64,000 bases of DNA, from assembly GCF_001894865.1 (NCBI RefSeq), contig NZ_BCXA01000022.1, positions 30,132-94,131 of the forward strand. Reading direction: 5' to 3'. This document shows, one piece after another, positions 50,041 to 60,413 of the stretch; the stretch's first letter is position 1, and each line of letters begins with the position of its first letter. This DNA is from Rhodococcus maanshanensis NBRC 100610 (GTDB lineage: Bacteria > Actinomycetota > Actinomycetes > Mycobacteriales > Mycobacteriaceae). The notes under the pieces were generated by a model. The model ran no database searches. It was not told the DNA's origin and saw only the letters and a program-made list of their open reading frames with translations. The position numbers were made by a program, and so were the translations under genes.

Positions 50041-51382
50041 GAAGGCTCGCCTCGGGGTCGGCGCGGGCAAGTCCGTCGTCGTCCTCGGCAAAGGTACGCG
50101 CGAGGCCCGGCCCGGTCGAGCGGGTCTCGAAACGAACCGTGACCACGCCATGTCCGCAGCCCTGCACCCATCCGTGACCGAACTCACGGTGCGCGACGTC
50201 CTGACCGGGACGCCAGCGCGCCGCGTCCGCGACCGCGACCACCGGCGCGGGCGCCACCTCCGGCCGCTCCACTTCTGTGACGAGCATCACATCGCCCTGG
50301 TCCAGGTCGGGGAACAGCGAGCCCTGCCGAACGGAGGTGAGACCCCCGAGCGAGACCCCGACCAGTCGGACCGGGCCGAGCTCGAGCGGATCGATCACCT
50401 GCCGCTGCGCGGTGGCCACGAGCGTCTGCAGGTCCGTCGTCGCGTACGGGAGGGTGGCCGACCGGGTGACGATGCTCATGTCGGACTTTCTCAGCTTCAA
50501 CACCACCGTCCTCGCGGCCCGGCCGTCGCCGAGCAGCCGCGCGTGCGCGGCCGCTCCCGTCCGTTCGACCGCCGACCGCAGCTGCTCCATGGTCACCAAA
50601 TCCGCGGCGAACGTGGTCTCGGCGCTCACCTGCTTGGCGTCGGCGCGCTCGGCCACCGGGCGATCGTCGATCCCCTGCGCCAGACGGTGCAGGCTCGGCC
50701 CGAGCGTGGCGCCGAGCACCGAGACGACCTCGGTCGACGAGGTGGCGGCCAGCCCGCCGATGGTCTCGATCCCGAGCCTGCGGAGCTTCTCGTCCGCGAC
50801 CGGGCCGATCCCCCACAGCTTCCGGACGGGCAGTGCCTCGAACAGCGCGCGTTGCTCGTCCGGGGTGACCACCCGGACCCCGTCCGGTTTGGCGAGCCCG
50901 GAGGCGATCTTGGCGATCTGTTTGCCCGACCCGGCGCCGATCGACGCCACCAGCCCGGTCCGCTCCCGGATCAGCGCACGCAACTCCTCCGCGAACACGC
51001 GCACCGCCTCCGCGTCGGCCCCGATCAGCTCGGGGGGCTCACCGAACGCCTCGTCCATGGAGATCATCTCGAGCACCGGCATCCGGGTGCGCAGGGCGTC
51101 GAAGACCGTCTTGCTGAGCATCGAGTAGAGGCCTCCGCGCGGGGGCAGCACCACCGCGCCCGCGCCGACCATGCGCCTGGCCTGGTGCATCGGCATCGCC
51201 GACCGCGCCCCGTATGCGCGCGCCTCGTAGCTGGCGCCCGCGACCACCCCGCGCCCGCCCAGCCCGCCGACGAGCACCGGTCGCCCACGCAGCGTCGGCC
51301 GGGTGAGCTGCTCGACGGAGGCGAAGAATGCGTCCATGTCCAGGTGCAGCACCCAGCGGCGCGAGGTGGACGGTCGCGTCAT
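50036..51382 (-). CDS. dinB: Y-family DNA polymerase IV
   Basis: A 448-residue translesion polymerase. The catalytic residues are Asp15/Asp17 ([14 protein letters not shown]) and Asp-Glu in ISMDEAF (about 109-110). [13 protein letters not shown] is the nucleotide-binding finger. The beta-clamp motif QGSLF is near residue 356, followed by an extra 90-residue C-terminal domain with [20 protein letters not shown]. The ATG overlaps the stop of a TfoX-like gene (ATGA). Synteny with lspA and ileS matches the mycobacterial dinX locus. Clamp-binding ability suggests an active enzyme. Confidence 0.93.
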   Translation of the reverse strand: MTRPSTSRRWVLHLDMDAFFASVEQLTRPTLRGRPVLVGGLGGRGVVAGASYEARAYGARSAMPMHQARRMVGAGAVVLPPRGGLYSMLSKTVFDALRTRMPVLEMISMDEAFGEPPELIGADAEAVRVFAEELRALIRERTGLVASIGAGSGKQIAKIASGLAKPDGVRVVTPDEQRALFEALPVRKLWGIGPVADEKLRRLGIETIGGLAATSSTEVVSVLGATLGPSLHRLAQGIDDRPVAERADAKQVSAETTFAADLVTMEQLRSAVERTGAAAHARLLGDGRAARTVVLKLRKSDMSIVTRSATLPYATTDLQTLVATAQRQVIDPLELGPVRLVGVSLGGLTSVRQGSLFPDLDQGDVMLVTEVERPEVAPAPVVAVADAARWRPGQDVAHREFGHGWVQGCGHGVVTVRFETRSTGPGLARTFAEDDDGLARADPEASLH

Positions 51383-51708
51383 CTTGCCTTGGGTTTCTTC
51401 TTCTTCGGTGCAGGCAGGACGTCGGCTGTGCGCTGGATGAACTCGTGCAGCCAGTCGGTGTCGTCGAGCCGCTCCTGCGGGATCGCGAGGTGGTCCTTCG
51501 CACCCGGATACGGCGGGGCCAGCGACACCGCGTCGAGGTAGGCGTCCGACACCCCGCTCGGTTTGACGAAGACGGTGTCGTCACAGATCAACGCGACCAT
51601 CTTCTCGTCGCAGTACAACCCGTACTCGCCGAACATCGCGCGGGCGCGCACGTCCAGGGGCTCGAGCTGCCCGAGGACGTGCGCGACCGTCTCCCTACTG
51701 GTGCTCAT
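51379..51708 (-). CDS. TfoX/Sxy N-terminal domain protein
   Basis: 109 residues forming a single TfoX N-terminal-like domain ([18 protein letters not shown], then [12 protein letters not shown]) and a basic tail ([11 protein letters not shown]). In gamma-proteobacteria TfoX links to competence control, but stand-alone actinobacterial copies have no known role. A TAACTT hexamer lies 7 bases before the ATG (51721-51716), so the mRNA may be leaderless. It overlaps dinB by four bases. The basic tail could bind nucleic acid. Confidence 0.85.
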   Translation of the reverse strand: MSTSRETVAHVLGQLEPLDVRARAMFGEYGLYCDEKMVALICDDTVFVKPSGVSDAYLDAVSLAPPYPGAKDHLAIPQERLDDTDWLHEFIQRTADVLPAPKKKKPKAR

Positions 51709-51755
51709 GGGTGGGAAGTTACGCCGGTGCCCCGACAACGGGGCACCGACACTCC

Positions 51756-54700
51756 TCACGCCTTGGTGATCACGACCCGGGCGCCCTCGCCGAGATCGAT
51801 GGCGTCGGGGCCGGCGGCCTCGCCGAGCTCGAGGCTGGTCGCGAGGATCTCCCCCGCGATCAGCTCACGGTGCCTGGCCGCCCAGTCGAGCCGGTCCTCG
51901 GGCACCTGCAGCGTGACGACGATCCGGTCCGAGACCTCGAGGCCCGCCGCGCGGCGGGCATCCTGCAGCTCGCGGATGCGGTCCTTCGCCCAGCCCTCGG
52001 CCTCCAGTTCCTCGGTGACAGCCGAGTCGAGGACCACCAGGCCCGCGTTCTCCGGCAGGGCAGCGGTGGACTCGGGCTCCGCCGCGACCAGGCGCTGGGT
52101 GTACTCGGACGGGAGCAGCGCGATGCCTGCGGCGGTCACGACCCCGTCGACCTCGGACCAGTCCCCCGCCTTGACCGCCTTGATCACCGTCTGCACGTCC
52201 TTGCCGAGGCGGGGGCCAGCGGCCCGCGCGTTGACGACGAGCTCGAACTTGCCGTGGACGTCCACGTCCTCGGTCAGGTCCACCTTCTTGACGTTGACCT
52301 CGTCGGCGATGATGCCGAGGAACGGGCGCAACCGTTCCGCATCCTCGGCCGCAACGGTCACCTCGGGCAGCGGCAAGCGCACCCGCAGGTTCTGCGCCTT
52401 GCGCAGGCCGAGCACGGTCGAGCAGACCGAGCGGACCTCGTCCATCGCGCTGACCAGCTCGGGATCGGACGGCAGATCGGTTGCCTCCGGCCAGTCCGTC
52501 AGGTGCACCGAACGCCCGCCGGTGAGCCCCCGCCAGATGACCTCGGTCACCAGCGGCAGCAACGGCGCCGCGAGGCGGCTCACGACCTCGAGCACGGTGT
52601 GCAGGGTGTCGATGGCGTCGCGGTCCTCGTCCCAGAACCGCGTCCTCGACCGGCGCACGTACCAGTTGGTGAGCGCGTCACAGAAGGTCCGCAGCTCGTC
52701 GCAGGCACCCGCGATGTCGTTGACCTCGAGTGCCTCGGTGATCGCGTCACGGGTGCCCGACAGCTTCGCCAGGATGTACTTGTCGAGCACGTTCGGCGAA
52801 TCGGTGCGCCACTGTCCCGGCTTGCCCGCGTACAGCTGCAGGAAGCTCCACGCGTTCCACAACGGCATCAGTGCCTGCCGGGAGCCCTCGCGGATGCCCT
52901 GTTCGGTGACGACCAGGTTGCCGCCGCGCAGGATCGGCGAGGACATCAGGAACCACCGCATGGCGTCCGAGCCGTCCCGGTCGAACACCTCGTTGACGTC
53001 GGGGTAGTTGCCCTTGGACTTGCTCATCTTCAGGCCGTCGTCACCGAGCACGATGCCGTGGGCGGCGACGGTCTTGAACGCCGGGCGATCGAAGAGCGCG
53101 GTGGCCAGCACGTGCAGGGTGTAGAACCAGCCCCGGGTCTGGCCGTTGTACTCGACGATGAAGTCGCCGGGGTTGTGGCCTTCTTGCCCGTTGCCGCCGT
53201 CGAACCAGTCCTTGTTCTCGAACGGGTAGTGCACCTGTGCGTACGGCATCGAGCCGGACTCGAACCAGCAGTCCAGCACCTCGGGGACGCGGCGCATCAT
53301 CGACTTGCCGGTCGGGTCGTCCGGGTTCGGACGGACCAGATCGTCGATCATCGGCCGGTGCAGGTCGGTCGGCCGCACGCCGAAGTCCGCTTCCAGCTGG
53401 TCGAGGGAGCCGTACACGTCCATCCGCGGGTACGCCGGATCGTCCGACATCCAGACCGGGATCGGGCTCCCCCAGTACCGGTTCCTGCTGATGTTCCAGT
53501 CGCGCGCGCCCTCGAGCCACTTGCCGAACTGTCCGTCGCGGATGTGCTCGGGCACCCAGGTGATCTCCTGGTTCAGCTCGACCATCCGGTCCCTGAACTT
53601 GGTCACGGCGACGAACCACGAGGGCACCGCCATGTAGATCAGCGGCTGGCCGCTGCGCCAGCTGTGCGGGTACGAGTGTTCGATCGTCTCGTGCCGCAGC
53701 AGCTTGCCTGCCGCCTTGAGATCCTTGGCGATGACCGGGTTGGCATCGAAGACCTGCAGGCCCTCGTACGGCGGCACCATCGCGGTGAACTTGCCGCCCG
53801 CGTCGAGCGGCTGCACGATCTCGATGCCGTTGGCCGTTGCGCAGTCCATGTCCTCCTCACCGAAAGCCGGTGCGAGGTGGACGATTCCGGTACCGGAGTC
53901 GGTGGTGACGTAGTCGGCGGCAAGCGTGCGGTGCGCGTTGGCGTGACCCTTGTCGGGTCCGTGGAAGAAGTCGAACGGCGGCTCGTAGGACAGCCCGACC
54001 AGCTCGGCGCCCTTGTGCGCGGAGAGCACGGCCGGCTCCTCGCCGAGTTCGCGGGCGTAGTGCGCCACCCGGTCCTTGGCGAGCACGTACCGCTTGCCGT
54101 CCTTGCCCTCGACCTGGACGTAGTCGATCTCGGGATGGACGGCGATAGCCAGGTTGGACGGCAGCGTCCATGGCGTCGTGGTCCAGATCAGCGCGTTCGC
54201 GCCGTCGAGCGGCGAGCCGGGCGCCACGAGCGGCATGTCGACCGTGACCGCCGGATCCTGACGCATCTTGTACGCGTCGTCGAGCTTGGTCTCCTGGTTC
54301 GACAGCGGGGTCTGCTCGTACCAGCTGTAGGGCAGCACCCGGAAGCCCTGGTAGATCAGACCCTTGTCGTAGAGCTCCTTGAACGCCCACATGACCGACT
54401 CCATGAAGTCCAGGTCGAGCGTCTTGTAGTCGTTGTCGAAGTCGACCCAGCGCGCCTGGCGGGTGACGTACTCACGCCACTCGTCGGTGTAGCGCAGCAC
54501 CGACGACTTGCAGGCGGCATTGAACTCCGCGAGGCCCATCGCCTCGATCTCGGACTTGTCCTTGATGCCGAGCTGCTTCTCGGCCTCGAGCTCGGCGGGC
54601 AGCCCGTGGCAGTCCCAGCCGAACCGGCGCTCGACCTTCTTGCCGCGCATCGTCTGGAAGCGCGGGATGAGGTCCTTGACGTACCCGGTGAGCAGATGGC

Positions 54701-54935
54701 CGTAGTGCGGCAGGCCGTTGGCGAACGGCGGGCCGTCGTAGAAGACGAACTCGGGCGCATCGGCGCGGTTGGCGATGGAGGCACGGAACGTGTCGTCCGA
54801 GGCCCACTCGGCGAGCACCCGCTGCTCGAGCTCGGGGAAACGCACGTTCGTGTTGGCCTTGCCGCCGCCGAGATCAACTCGCGGATAGCCGGCGCCCGTC
54901 TGGTCGGATCCGTTGCCGGTCGAGTTGTTCGTCAA
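51756..54935 (-). CDS. ileS: Isoleucyl-tRNA synthetase
   Basis: A 1059-residue class-I synthetase. The HIGH motif reads HYGH at residues 77-80 ([12 protein letters not shown]), and KMSKS is at about 635-640. The editing domain includes [11 protein letters not shown]. The HYGH form and C-terminal part fit the eukaryote-like IleRS known from mycobacteria, which is insensitive to mupirocin. The start is TTG at 54935, with GAGGGAG 7 bases upstream; the frame continues to 55007, but that part lies inside the T-box leader and is not expected to be translated. Regulated by uncharged tRNA-Ile. Confidence 0.96.
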   Translation of the reverse strand: MTNNSTGNGSDQTGAGYPRVDLGGGKANTNVRFPELEQRVLAEWASDDTFRASIANRADAPEFVFYDGPPFANGLPHYGHLLTGYVKDLIPRFQTMRGKKVERRFGWDCHGLPAELEAEKQLGIKDKSEIEAMGLAEFNAACKSSVLRYTDEWREYVTRQARWVDFDNDYKTLDLDFMESVMWAFKELYDKGLIYQGFRVLPYSWYEQTPLSNQETKLDDAYKMRQDPAVTVDMPLVAPGSPLDGANALIWTTTPWTLPSNLAIAVHPEIDYVQVEGKDGKRYVLAKDRVAHYARELGEEPAVLSAHKGAELVGLSYEPPFDFFHGPDKGHANAHRTLAADYVTTDSGTGIVHLAPAFGEEDMDCATANGIEIVQPLDAGGKFTAMVPPYEGLQVFDANPVIAKDLKAAGKLLRHETIEHSYPHSWRSGQPLIYMAVPSWFVAVTKFRDRMVELNQEITWVPEHIRDGQFGKWLEGARDWNISRNRYWGSPIPVWMSDDPAYPRMDVYGSLDQLEADFGVRPTDLHRPMIDDLVRPNPDDPTGKSMMRRVPEVLDCWFESGSMPYAQVHYPFENKDWFDGGNGQEGHNPGDFIVEYNGQTRGWFYTLHVLATALFDRPAFKTVAAHGIVLGDDGLKMSKSKGNYPDVNEVFDRDGSDAMRWFLMSSPILRGGNLVVTEQGIREGSRQALMPLWNAWSFLQLYAGKPGQWRTDSPNVLDKYILAKLSGTRDAITEALEVNDIAGACDELRTFCDALTNWYVRRSRTRFWDEDRDAIDTLHTVLEVVSRLAAPLLPLVTEVIWRGLTGGRSVHLTDWPEATDLPSDPELVSAMDEVRSVCSTVLGLRKAQNLRVRLPLPEVTVAAEDAERLRPFLGIIADEVNVKKVDLTEDVDVHGKFELVVNARAAGPRLGKDVQTVIKAVKAGDWSEVDGVVTAAGIALLPSEYTQRLVAAEPESTAALPENAGLVVLDSAVTEELEAEGWAKDRIRELQDARRAAGLEVSDRIVVTLQVPEDRLDWAARHRELIAGEILATSLELGEAAGPDAIDLGEGARVVITKA

Positions 54936-54939
54936 CCCA

Positions 54940-55160
54940 GTACTCCCTCGTGCCGTGTCTGGCACGGGGACGACGGCAGCGCCTCTGCGCTGCGACCGCG
55001 GTACCACCCCGCTTGCCCGGACGCGGCATCGCCGCCGTCCTGACCTCTCGTGCTGGGCTGTGACGGGCCCACCCGTCCGGTTCTACTGAGCGACTCGTCC
55101 TTCTCGAACGAGCGCCGTTCTTCCGAAGGCTCCCCGGTGATGGCCGGATCAGCGCCACAT
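54940..55160 (-). promoter_or_regulatory. T-box riboswitch of ileS (short-stem-I actinobacterial class)
   Basis: The T-box TGGTACCGCGG is at 55006-54996 on the minus strand, the segment that pairs with the tRNA acceptor end. Upstream, GCCATCACCGGGGAGCC carries the ATC isoleucine specifier at 55141-55139 within a short stem I closed by GGCGC repeats. Downstream the ribosome site GAGGGAG (about 54949-54943) lies in a GTGCC/GGCAC hairpin region, consistent with control of translation rather than termination. Such ileS T-boxes are established in Nocardia and Mycobacterium. Confidence 0.93.
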
Positions 55161-55173
55161 ACTGACTGCGATT

Positions 55174-55422
55174 CTAGTCGTCGGCGTCAAATCGCCCGTC
55201 CGACGACTCCCGGCTCGCGTCGGCCCGCCTGCCCGGTGGCGTTGCCCCCGGTTCGGACGCGTCCGGTGCGGTGTTGCCGCGTAGTGAACTCACCAGCAGC
55301 AACACCGCGCCGATCACGCAGACCACGATGCATCCCCATGCCCACACGACCGATCCGGTCATCAGGGCGATCACCAGCAGCGCGAACCCAACCGCTGCCA
55401 TTACGAGCGTCAGGACCAGCAC
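55174..55422 (-). CDS. Small membrane protein between wag31 and ileS
   Basis: 82 residues. Two hydrophobic helices (about 2-20 and 27-47) are followed by a polar, acidic tail (GRRADASRESSDGRFDADD). No function is known. I recall a transmembrane protein in the same place next to wag31 in mycobacteria (Rv2144c). GTG start with AGGGG 7 bases upstream. It lies 48 bases after wag31. The -10-like TAGAAT for the T-box transcript overlaps its last codons. Confidence 0.78.
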   Translation of the reverse strand: MLVLTLVMAAVGFALLVIALMTGSVVWAWGCIVVCVIGAVLLLVSSLRGNTAPDASEPGATPPGRRADASRESSDGRFDADD

Positions 55423-55470
55423 GGCATACCCCTGGGTGAGCTTGCAGGACGGCCGACGGGCACTACCGGA

Positions 55471-56310
55471 CTAGTTGTTGCCCTTGGCGAACGTCTGGCT
55501 CAGGCCGGGCTTGGCAGCCTCGCCCCCGAAAGCCTCCTGGCCACCGTCCACGGGGACCGCGGAACCGCGCTGCTCGAGCTCCTCGAGCTGCGACTCCAGG
55601 TAGGACTTCAGCCGCACCCGGTACTCGCGCTCGAACGTCTTGAGCTGCTCGATCCGACCCTCCAGCACGCTGCGCTGCTGGTTGATGGTGGCCATGATCT
55701 CGGTGTGCTTGCGCTCGGCGTCGGCCTGCAGCGCGTCCGCCTTCTCCTTGGCCTGACGAAGCTGCGTCTCGGAACGCGTCTGGGCGTCGGAGAGCAGTGC
55801 CTCGGACTTCTGCCTTGCGTCGGAGATCATCGCCTCGGAGCGGGTCCGCGCATCGCTGACCAGCTGCTCGGAGTTGGTCCTGGCCGTGGTGACCAGCTGC
55901 TCCGACTCCGTCTTCGCGTCGCCGGTCAGGCGGTCCGCCATCTCCTGGGCGAGGCCCAGGATCTTCGCGGCCTGCAGGTTCGCCTCTTCGGTGTTGCCCG
56001 GACGGGCGGCGGGAGCCGCCGGCGCGGGGGCCGCGACCGGGGCGACCGGAGCGACGGGCTTGGGCGGCTCGACAACCCGAACGGGCTCAGGAGCGGCACC
56101 TGCCTGCCGAGGAGCCTTCTTCGCATCCGCGAGCTCCTGATCGAGCTCACCCACGCGCTGGCGGAGATCCGCGTTCTCCTCGATCAGTCGCGAGAGCTCC
56201 TGCTCGACGAGGTCGAGAAACGCATCTACCTCGTCTTCGTTGTAGCCCCGCTTGCCGATTGGCGGCTTGCTGAACGCGACATTGTGCACATCAGCTGGTG
56301 TCAGCGGCAT
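55471..56310 (-). CDS. wag31: DivIVA-family polar growth protein
   Basis: A 279-residue cytoplasmic coiled-coil scaffold that marks the cell poles and recruits wall synthesis. The N-terminal DivIVA domain carries [21 protein letters not shown] Pro/Ala-rich linker is at about 75-115. The long C-terminal coiled coil contains a repeated pattern ([20 protein letters not shown] then [17 protein letters not shown]), an approximate heptad-based repeat. The ATG has GAAGGGA upstream. It sits at the end of the dcw cluster and is expected to be essential. Confidence 0.96.
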   Translation of the reverse strand: MPLTPADVHNVAFSKPPIGKRGYNEDEVDAFLDLVEQELSRLIEENADLRQRVGELDQELADAKKAPRQAGAAPEPVRVVEPPKPVAPVAPVAAPAPAAPAARPGNTEEANLQAAKILGLAQEMADRLTGDAKTESEQLVTTARTNSEQLVSDARTRSEAMISDARQKSEALLSDAQTRSETQLRQAKEKADALQADAERKHTEIMATINQQRSVLEGRIEQLKTFEREYRVRLKSYLESQLEELEQRGSAVPVDGGQEAFGGEAAKPGLSQTFAKGNN

Positions 56311-56455
56311 GGAAGGATCCCTTCACGCGTCTGTTGGCGGTCGAGCAAGCATTCAGTTATAGCGCATACAGCAGGAAACCAAGGAATCCGGCTGTAACTG
56401 GCGTCCATTCTGTCACACCAGACCCGTAGGTCGCGCCACGACTCAAGCATCGACA

Positions 56456-56743
56456 TCACGCGGCCAGTCCTTGAACGACCGACATCAAGATGAAGACGAT
56501 GAACAGCAAGACCATGATTGATAGGTCCAACCGAACCCCGCCGAGATTTATCGACGGAATTAGCCGCCGGAGCAGCTTGATCGGTGGATCTGTGACCGTA
56601 AATATCGCTTCGAGAATGACCACCACAATGCCGGTGGGTCGCCAATCGCGAGCAAATGTCCGGATGAACTCGACGATGATCCGTCCGATGAGCAACAACC
56701 AAAAGACGAAGAGCAGGAAGTAGATCACCGCGAACAAGGGCAC
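56456..56743 (-). CDS. YggT-family membrane protein
   Basis: 95 residues with hydrophobic segments at both ends (about 3-22 and 70-92) and the family block FTVTDPPIKLLRRLIPSINL in the middle. YggT proteins occur between sepF and wag31 in actinobacteria and are linked to osmotic adaptation or division, without a firm biochemical role. GTG start with only a weak ribosome site (ATGGA). 145 bases separate it from wag31. Confidence 0.9.
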   Translation of the reverse strand: MPLFAVIYFLLFVFWLLLIGRIIVEFIRTFARDWRPTGIVVVILEAIFTVTDPPIKLLRRLIPSINLGGVRLDLSIMVLLFIVFILMSVVQGLAA

Positions 56744-56848
56744 TCCATCACTTTGCCTGACTCGGCCGGACCAATCAAAACGAGATCGGCCCGCACCGGC
56801 CTCAGGGCATCCGGTCGGGCCAGCCTACTTCCGGCCCGCCCGGACCGC

Positions 56849-57466
56849 CTATTTCTGGTTGTAGAAGCCGGTTTCGGCGATCCGACGCCGCTCCTCGGCG
56901 GACACGTCGATATCGGCAGGTGAGAGGAGAAACACTTTTGTGGCCACCTTGTCGAAGGAGCCGCGCAGCGCGAACGCCAGGCCGGCCGCGAAGTCGACGA
57001 GCCGCTTGGCGTCGGCGTTGCTCATCTCCACCAGGTCCATGATGACCGGGGTGCCGTCACGGAAGCGCTCGCCGATGATGCGGGCCTCGCCGTAGTCGCG
57101 GGGGCGGAGTGTGGTGATCTTGGACAGCGGTCCGCCCTCGTCGAAGATGGGCGCGCGTCGGCTCTCGATGCGCGGCTGGGTGTCGACCGCGAGCGCGCCG
57201 CGGGTCGCGGGCGGGCGGGCTCCGACGGGAGCACCGGGACGGGCGCTGCGCGCGGGCAGCGGCTCCATCCGACGGGGCGCGACCGGACGGTCGAGCTCGT
57301 CGAGCTCGTCGCGGGGCACGTAGCCTGCGTCGTCGTATTCACGGTCCAGTTCACCCTCGTAACGTCCACCGCGGGGTGCGCGACGCGGCTCCTCGAGGTA
57401 GTCGTCTTCGTAATCCTCGAGGGGGACCATGCCGAAGTAAGCCTTGAACTTGTGCAGAGTGCTCAT
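56849..57466 (-). CDS. sepF: Cell division protein SepF
   Basis: A 205-residue partner of FtsZ that tethers it to the membrane in actinobacteria lacking FtsA and ZipA. The amphipathic N-terminus ([15 protein letters not shown]) is the expected membrane anchor. An acidic and Arg/Pro-rich linker follows (about 20-110), and the SepF fold is at about 115-200 ([20 protein letters not shown], then [14 protein letters not shown]). It is 44 bases after yggS in the same direction. Confidence 0.95.
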   Translation of the reverse strand: MSTLHKFKAYFGMVPLEDYEDDYLEEPRRAPRGGRYEGELDREYDDAGYVPRDELDELDRPVAPRRMEPLPARSARPGAPVGARPPATRGALAVDTQPRIESRRAPIFDEGGPLSKITTLRPRDYGEARIIGERFRDGTPVIMDLVEMSNADAKRLVDFAAGLAFALRGSFDKVATKVFLLSPADIDVSAEERRRIAETGFYNQK

Positions 57467-57510
57467 CGTCGACCTTCCTTGGCGCGGCGGACAATCGGGC
57501 GGTGCGCCGA

Positions 57511-58245
57511 TCAGTTCGAGGCTATCGGCCGGGAACCCAACAGTGCGGTTCCGACACGCACGCAGGTGGAACCGTACCGCACGGCGACCTCGAGGTCGCC
57601 GGTCATCCCCGCAGACAATTCCGTCGCCGCGGGATGGCCGCGCAACAGGTTCGTGTGCACGGCCTGGAGCTCCGCGAACGCCCGCTCCGGCTCGGACCCG
57701 AGCGGCGGAACCGCCATCAGCCCCGAAAGCTCAAGCCCGGCGGCCGATTCGGCACGGTCTGCCAGCTCGGCCAGTTCGTCGACCGGAACGCCGCCCCGAA
57801 GCGGGTCGCCGTCAAGACTGACCTGGAGCAGCACCCGCAGCGGCTGCTCCCTGCCGCCCTCCCCCAGCGCGACGGTCGCGGCCTTCGCGAGGGCATCGAC
57901 CAGCCTCGGGCTGTCCACCGAGTGAATTGCGTACGCCCACTGCGCGATCGAGCGGGCCTTGTTCCGCTGCACGCTGCCGATCATGTGCCACCGGACGTCG
58001 GCGGTGAGCGCGCCGAACTCCGCGACCTTCGAGGAGGCCTCCTGCTCGCGCGACTCGCCGAACTCGCGACAGCCGAGGCCGTACAGGATCGCGACGTCGG
58101 AGGCCGGGAAGAACTTGGTCACCGGCAGCAACTGGACATCGTCCGGGTTGCGGCCCGCGTCCAGGCACGCCCGCCCCAGCCGATCACCGACCTCGGTCAG
58201 TGCGGCCGCGATCTCGGCTGCGCGCGGCGACGGTGCGTCATTCAC
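57511..58245 (-). CDS. yggS: YggS/PROSC family PLP-homeostasis protein
   Basis: A 244-residue TIM-barrel PLP-binding protein. The PLP lysine is Lys44 in [36 protein letters not shown] and [10 protein letters not shown] are the family's conserved blocks, and [20 protein letters not shown] is the phosphate site. It has no known catalytic reaction and buffers PLP. The GTG overlaps the pgeF stop by 8 bases. Its position in the dcw cluster is conserved. Confidence 0.94.
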   Translation of the reverse strand: MNDAPSPRAAEIAAALTEVGDRLGRACLDAGRNPDDVQLLPVTKFFPASDVAILYGLGCREFGESREQEASSKVAEFGALTADVRWHMIGSVQRNKARSIAQWAYAIHSVDSPRLVDALAKAATVALGEGGREQPLRVLLQVSLDGDPLRGGVPVDELAELADRAESAAGLELSGLMAVPPLGSEPERAFAELQAVHTNLLRGHPAATELSAGMTGDLEVAVRYGSTCVRVGTALLGSRPIASN

Positions 58246-58966
58246 CGCGCGTCGACTCCATCCAGATCACACCCGCCAGCCGCCCGGTCGGGGCTCCCCG
58301 ACGATGACTGAACAGGGTGCGGTCCTCGATAGTGCAGCGCGGATCCTCCGCGACCCCGGACACGCCCGCCTGCAGCAGCTGGCGGCGCAGTCCCGCCCGC
58401 AGGTCGATCCCAGGGGTGCCCCGCACCGTCGTGGTCGCGCTGCCCGGCAGGTGCTTCTCGACGTCCGCGCGCATCGCCGCGGGTACCTCGTACTGGCGGC
58501 CGCTCGCGGCGGGACCGAGGAAGGCGCCGATCCGTTCGACCGCTGCGCCTTTCGACACCATCACGTCCAGCACCCGCGGCACGATCCCGATCCGGGCACC
58601 GACCCGGCCCGCGTGCACCGCGGCGATCACCCCGGCCTGGTCGTCCGAGAGCAGCAGCGGCACGCAGTCCGCGGACAGCGTCACCAACGCCAGATCGGGC
58701 ACGTCCGTGACCAGCGCGTCGGTCGCCTCGACGGCACCCTCGACGGGGCCGTCCACCACCGTGACGTTTCGACTGTGGATCTGCTCCATCCAGACCAACC
58801 GCTCGAACGGCAGTCCGATACCGTCCGCGAGCCGTCGACGGTTCGCCGCGACCGCGGCCGGGTCGTCGCCGACGTGGTCGCCGAGATTGAAGGAGTCATA
58901 CGGGGGCGCCGAGACGCCCCCGGCTCGAGAGGTGACGACCCGACGAACCCGGAATCCGCCCGTCAC
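58238..58966 (-). CDS. pgeF: Peptidoglycan-editing/purine-nucleoside family protein YfiH
   Basis: A 242-residue multicopper-oxidase-like protein (laccase domain, DUF152). The metal or active-site triad is the His in VHAGRVGA, the Cys in [12 protein letters not shown] and the His in HSRNVTVV or the nearby loop. Homologues phosphorylate or deaminate purine nucleosides, and in E. coli the protein affects muropeptide fidelity. Where I expect HAGWRG, this sequence reads HAGRVG. GTG start overlaps ftsZ (GTGA). Confidence 0.9.
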   Translation of the reverse strand: MTGGFRVRRVVTSRAGGVSAPPYDSFNLGDHVGDDPAAVAANRRRLADGIGLPFERLVWMEQIHSRNVTVVDGPVEGAVEATDALVTDVPDLALVTLSADCVPLLLSDDQAGVIAAVHAGRVGARIGIVPRVLDVMVSKGAAVERIGAFLGPAASGRQYEVPAAMRADVEKHLPGSATTTVRGTPGIDLRAGLRRQLLQAGVSGVAEDPRCTIEDRTLFSHRRGAPTGRLAGVIWMESTRGE

Positions 58967-60180
58967 CGACGCATGAAGGAGGGCACGTCGACCTCGTCCT
59001 CGCCCTCCTCGTCGGCGACCGGGACCGCGCGGGCCGGGGAACCGACGGGAATCGGGGGCAGGGTCGAGCCGGAAGTCGGTCGCGCCTCACGGGTTTCGCG
59101 GCTCTGGGCAACCGGCGCGGGCTCGGGCGCCTGATGCTGGGGCGGCCGGCCGATCTCGCCCGCGCGGCCTGCTCCGATCGCGCCGTTGCCCGCAGGCGCG
59201 GCGGCGGCAGGCTCGACCGGGCGACGCGTCGGCGTCCCACCGTCGAAGCCCGCCGCGATGACCGTCACCCGGACCTCGTCGCCGAGCGAATCGTCGATGA
59301 CCGTGCCGAAGATGATGTTGGCGTCGATGTGCGCGGCTTCCTGCACCAGCGAGGCGGCCTCGTTGATCTCGAACAGTCCCAGGTCGGACCCGCCCGCGAT
59401 CGAGAGCAGCACTCCCCTTGCACCCTCCATCGAGGCCTCGAGCAGCGGCGAGTTGATCGCGGACTCGGCAGCCTTGATCGCCCGGCCCTCGCCGCGCGAG
59501 GAACCGATGCCCATCAGCGCGCTGCCCGCGCCGGACATGACGCCCTTGACGTCGGCGAAGTCGACGTTGATCAGACCCGGGGTGGTGATCAGGTCGGTGA
59601 TGCCCTGGACGCCGTTGAGCAGGACCTCGTCCGCGGAACGGAACGCGTCCATCAGGCTGACCGCAGCGTCACCGAGCTGGAGCAGCCGGTCGTTGGGGAT
59701 GACGATGAGGGTGTCGCAGGACTCGCGCAGCGCCTGGATGCCGCTGTCCGCCTGGCCGCCGCGACGCTTGCCCTCGAAGGAGAACGGCCGGGTGACCACG
59801 CCGACGGTCAGGGCGCCGAGCTTGCGCGCGATGCTGGCGACGACGGGCGCGCCGCCGGTGCCGGTGCCACCGCCCTCACCCGCGGTGACGAAGACCATGT
59901 CGGCGCCCTTGAGCACCTCTTCGATCTCGTCCTTGTGGTCCTCGGCGGCCTTGCGGCCCACCTCGGGATCGGCGCCTGCGCCGAGACCGCGGGTGAGCTC
60001 ACGGCCGACGTCCAGCTTGACGTCGGCGTCGCTCATCAGCAGCGCCTGGGCGTCGGTGTTGACGGCGATGAACTCGACTCCCTTGAGTCCCTGCTCGATC
60101 ATGCGGTTGACCGCATTTACGCCGCCGCCGCCGATGCCGACGACCTTGATAACGGCGAGGTAGTTGTGCGGGGGCGTCAT
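58963..60180 (-). CDS. ftsZ: Cell division protein FtsZ
   Basis: A 405-residue tubulin-like GTPase forming the division ring. The tubulin signature GGGTGTG is at 103-109, the T7 synergy loop reads [12 protein letters not shown], and the C-terminal peptide is DVPSFMRR, the docking site for SepF and FtsW in actinobacteria. The ATG at 60180 ([12 protein letters not shown]) has GAAGG 9 bases upstream; the frame extends further without a sensible start. The 233 bases upstream hold a TTGACA-like -35 and an inverted repeat. Confidence 0.98.
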   Translation of the reverse strand: MTPPHNYLAVIKVVGIGGGGVNAVNRMIEQGLKGVEFIAVNTDAQALLMSDADVKLDVGRELTRGLGAGADPEVGRKAAEDHKDEIEEVLKGADMVFVTAGEGGGTGTGGAPVVASIARKLGALTVGVVTRPFSFEGKRRGGQADSGIQALRESCDTLIVIPNDRLLQLGDAAVSLMDAFRSADEVLLNGVQGITDLITTPGLINVDFADVKGVMSGAGSALMGIGSSRGEGRAIKAAESAINSPLLEASMEGARGVLLSIAGGSDLGLFEINEAASLVQEAAHIDANIIFGTVIDDSLGDEVRVTVIAAGFDGGTPTRRPVEPAAAAPAGNGAIGAGRAGEIGRPPQHQAPEPAPVAQSRETREARPTSGSTLPPIPVGSPARAVPVADEEGEDEVDVPSFMRR

Positions 60181-60290
60181 GGGCTCTCGCCTTCCGTGTG
60201 TGTGAACGCGCTCGGGGTGATGCTCGAAATACTGAAATTGCGTCTTGCTGGTGGGGCCGATGTTGCTGGTGATGCGGTACTTCTTGGGCA

Positions 60291-60328
60291 AACTCTAAAC
60301 CTCAACCATAGGCTTAGAGTTATGTCAA
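60291..60328 (-). promoter_or_regulatory. Promoter region and inverted repeat upstream of ftsZ
   Basis: AACTCTAA (60291-60298) and TTAGAGTT (60314-60321) are exact inverted repeats 15 bases apart. TTGACA on the minus strand (60328-60323) abuts them as a -35-like hexamer. No unambiguous -10 at normal spacing is visible. The stretch is A/T-rich for this genome and lies 111-148 bases before the ftsZ ATG. Confidence 0.5.
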
Positions 60329-60413
60329 GTAGCTGACTGAAACGAAACGCTATGCACGACAGGTCCGATCCGCCAGCAGGCGCGCCGACGGGCGACACGA
60401 TTTGTCATCGCGC

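Noticed and set aside
51711..55043. Plus-strand open frame of about 1110 codons
   Set aside because: It is the exact antisense of ileS, with a shadow-type composition.
54936..55158. Open frames over the ileS leader on the minus strand
   Set aside because: They coincide with the T-box structure and give Arg/Pro-rich peptides without a ribosome site, so they are non-coding.
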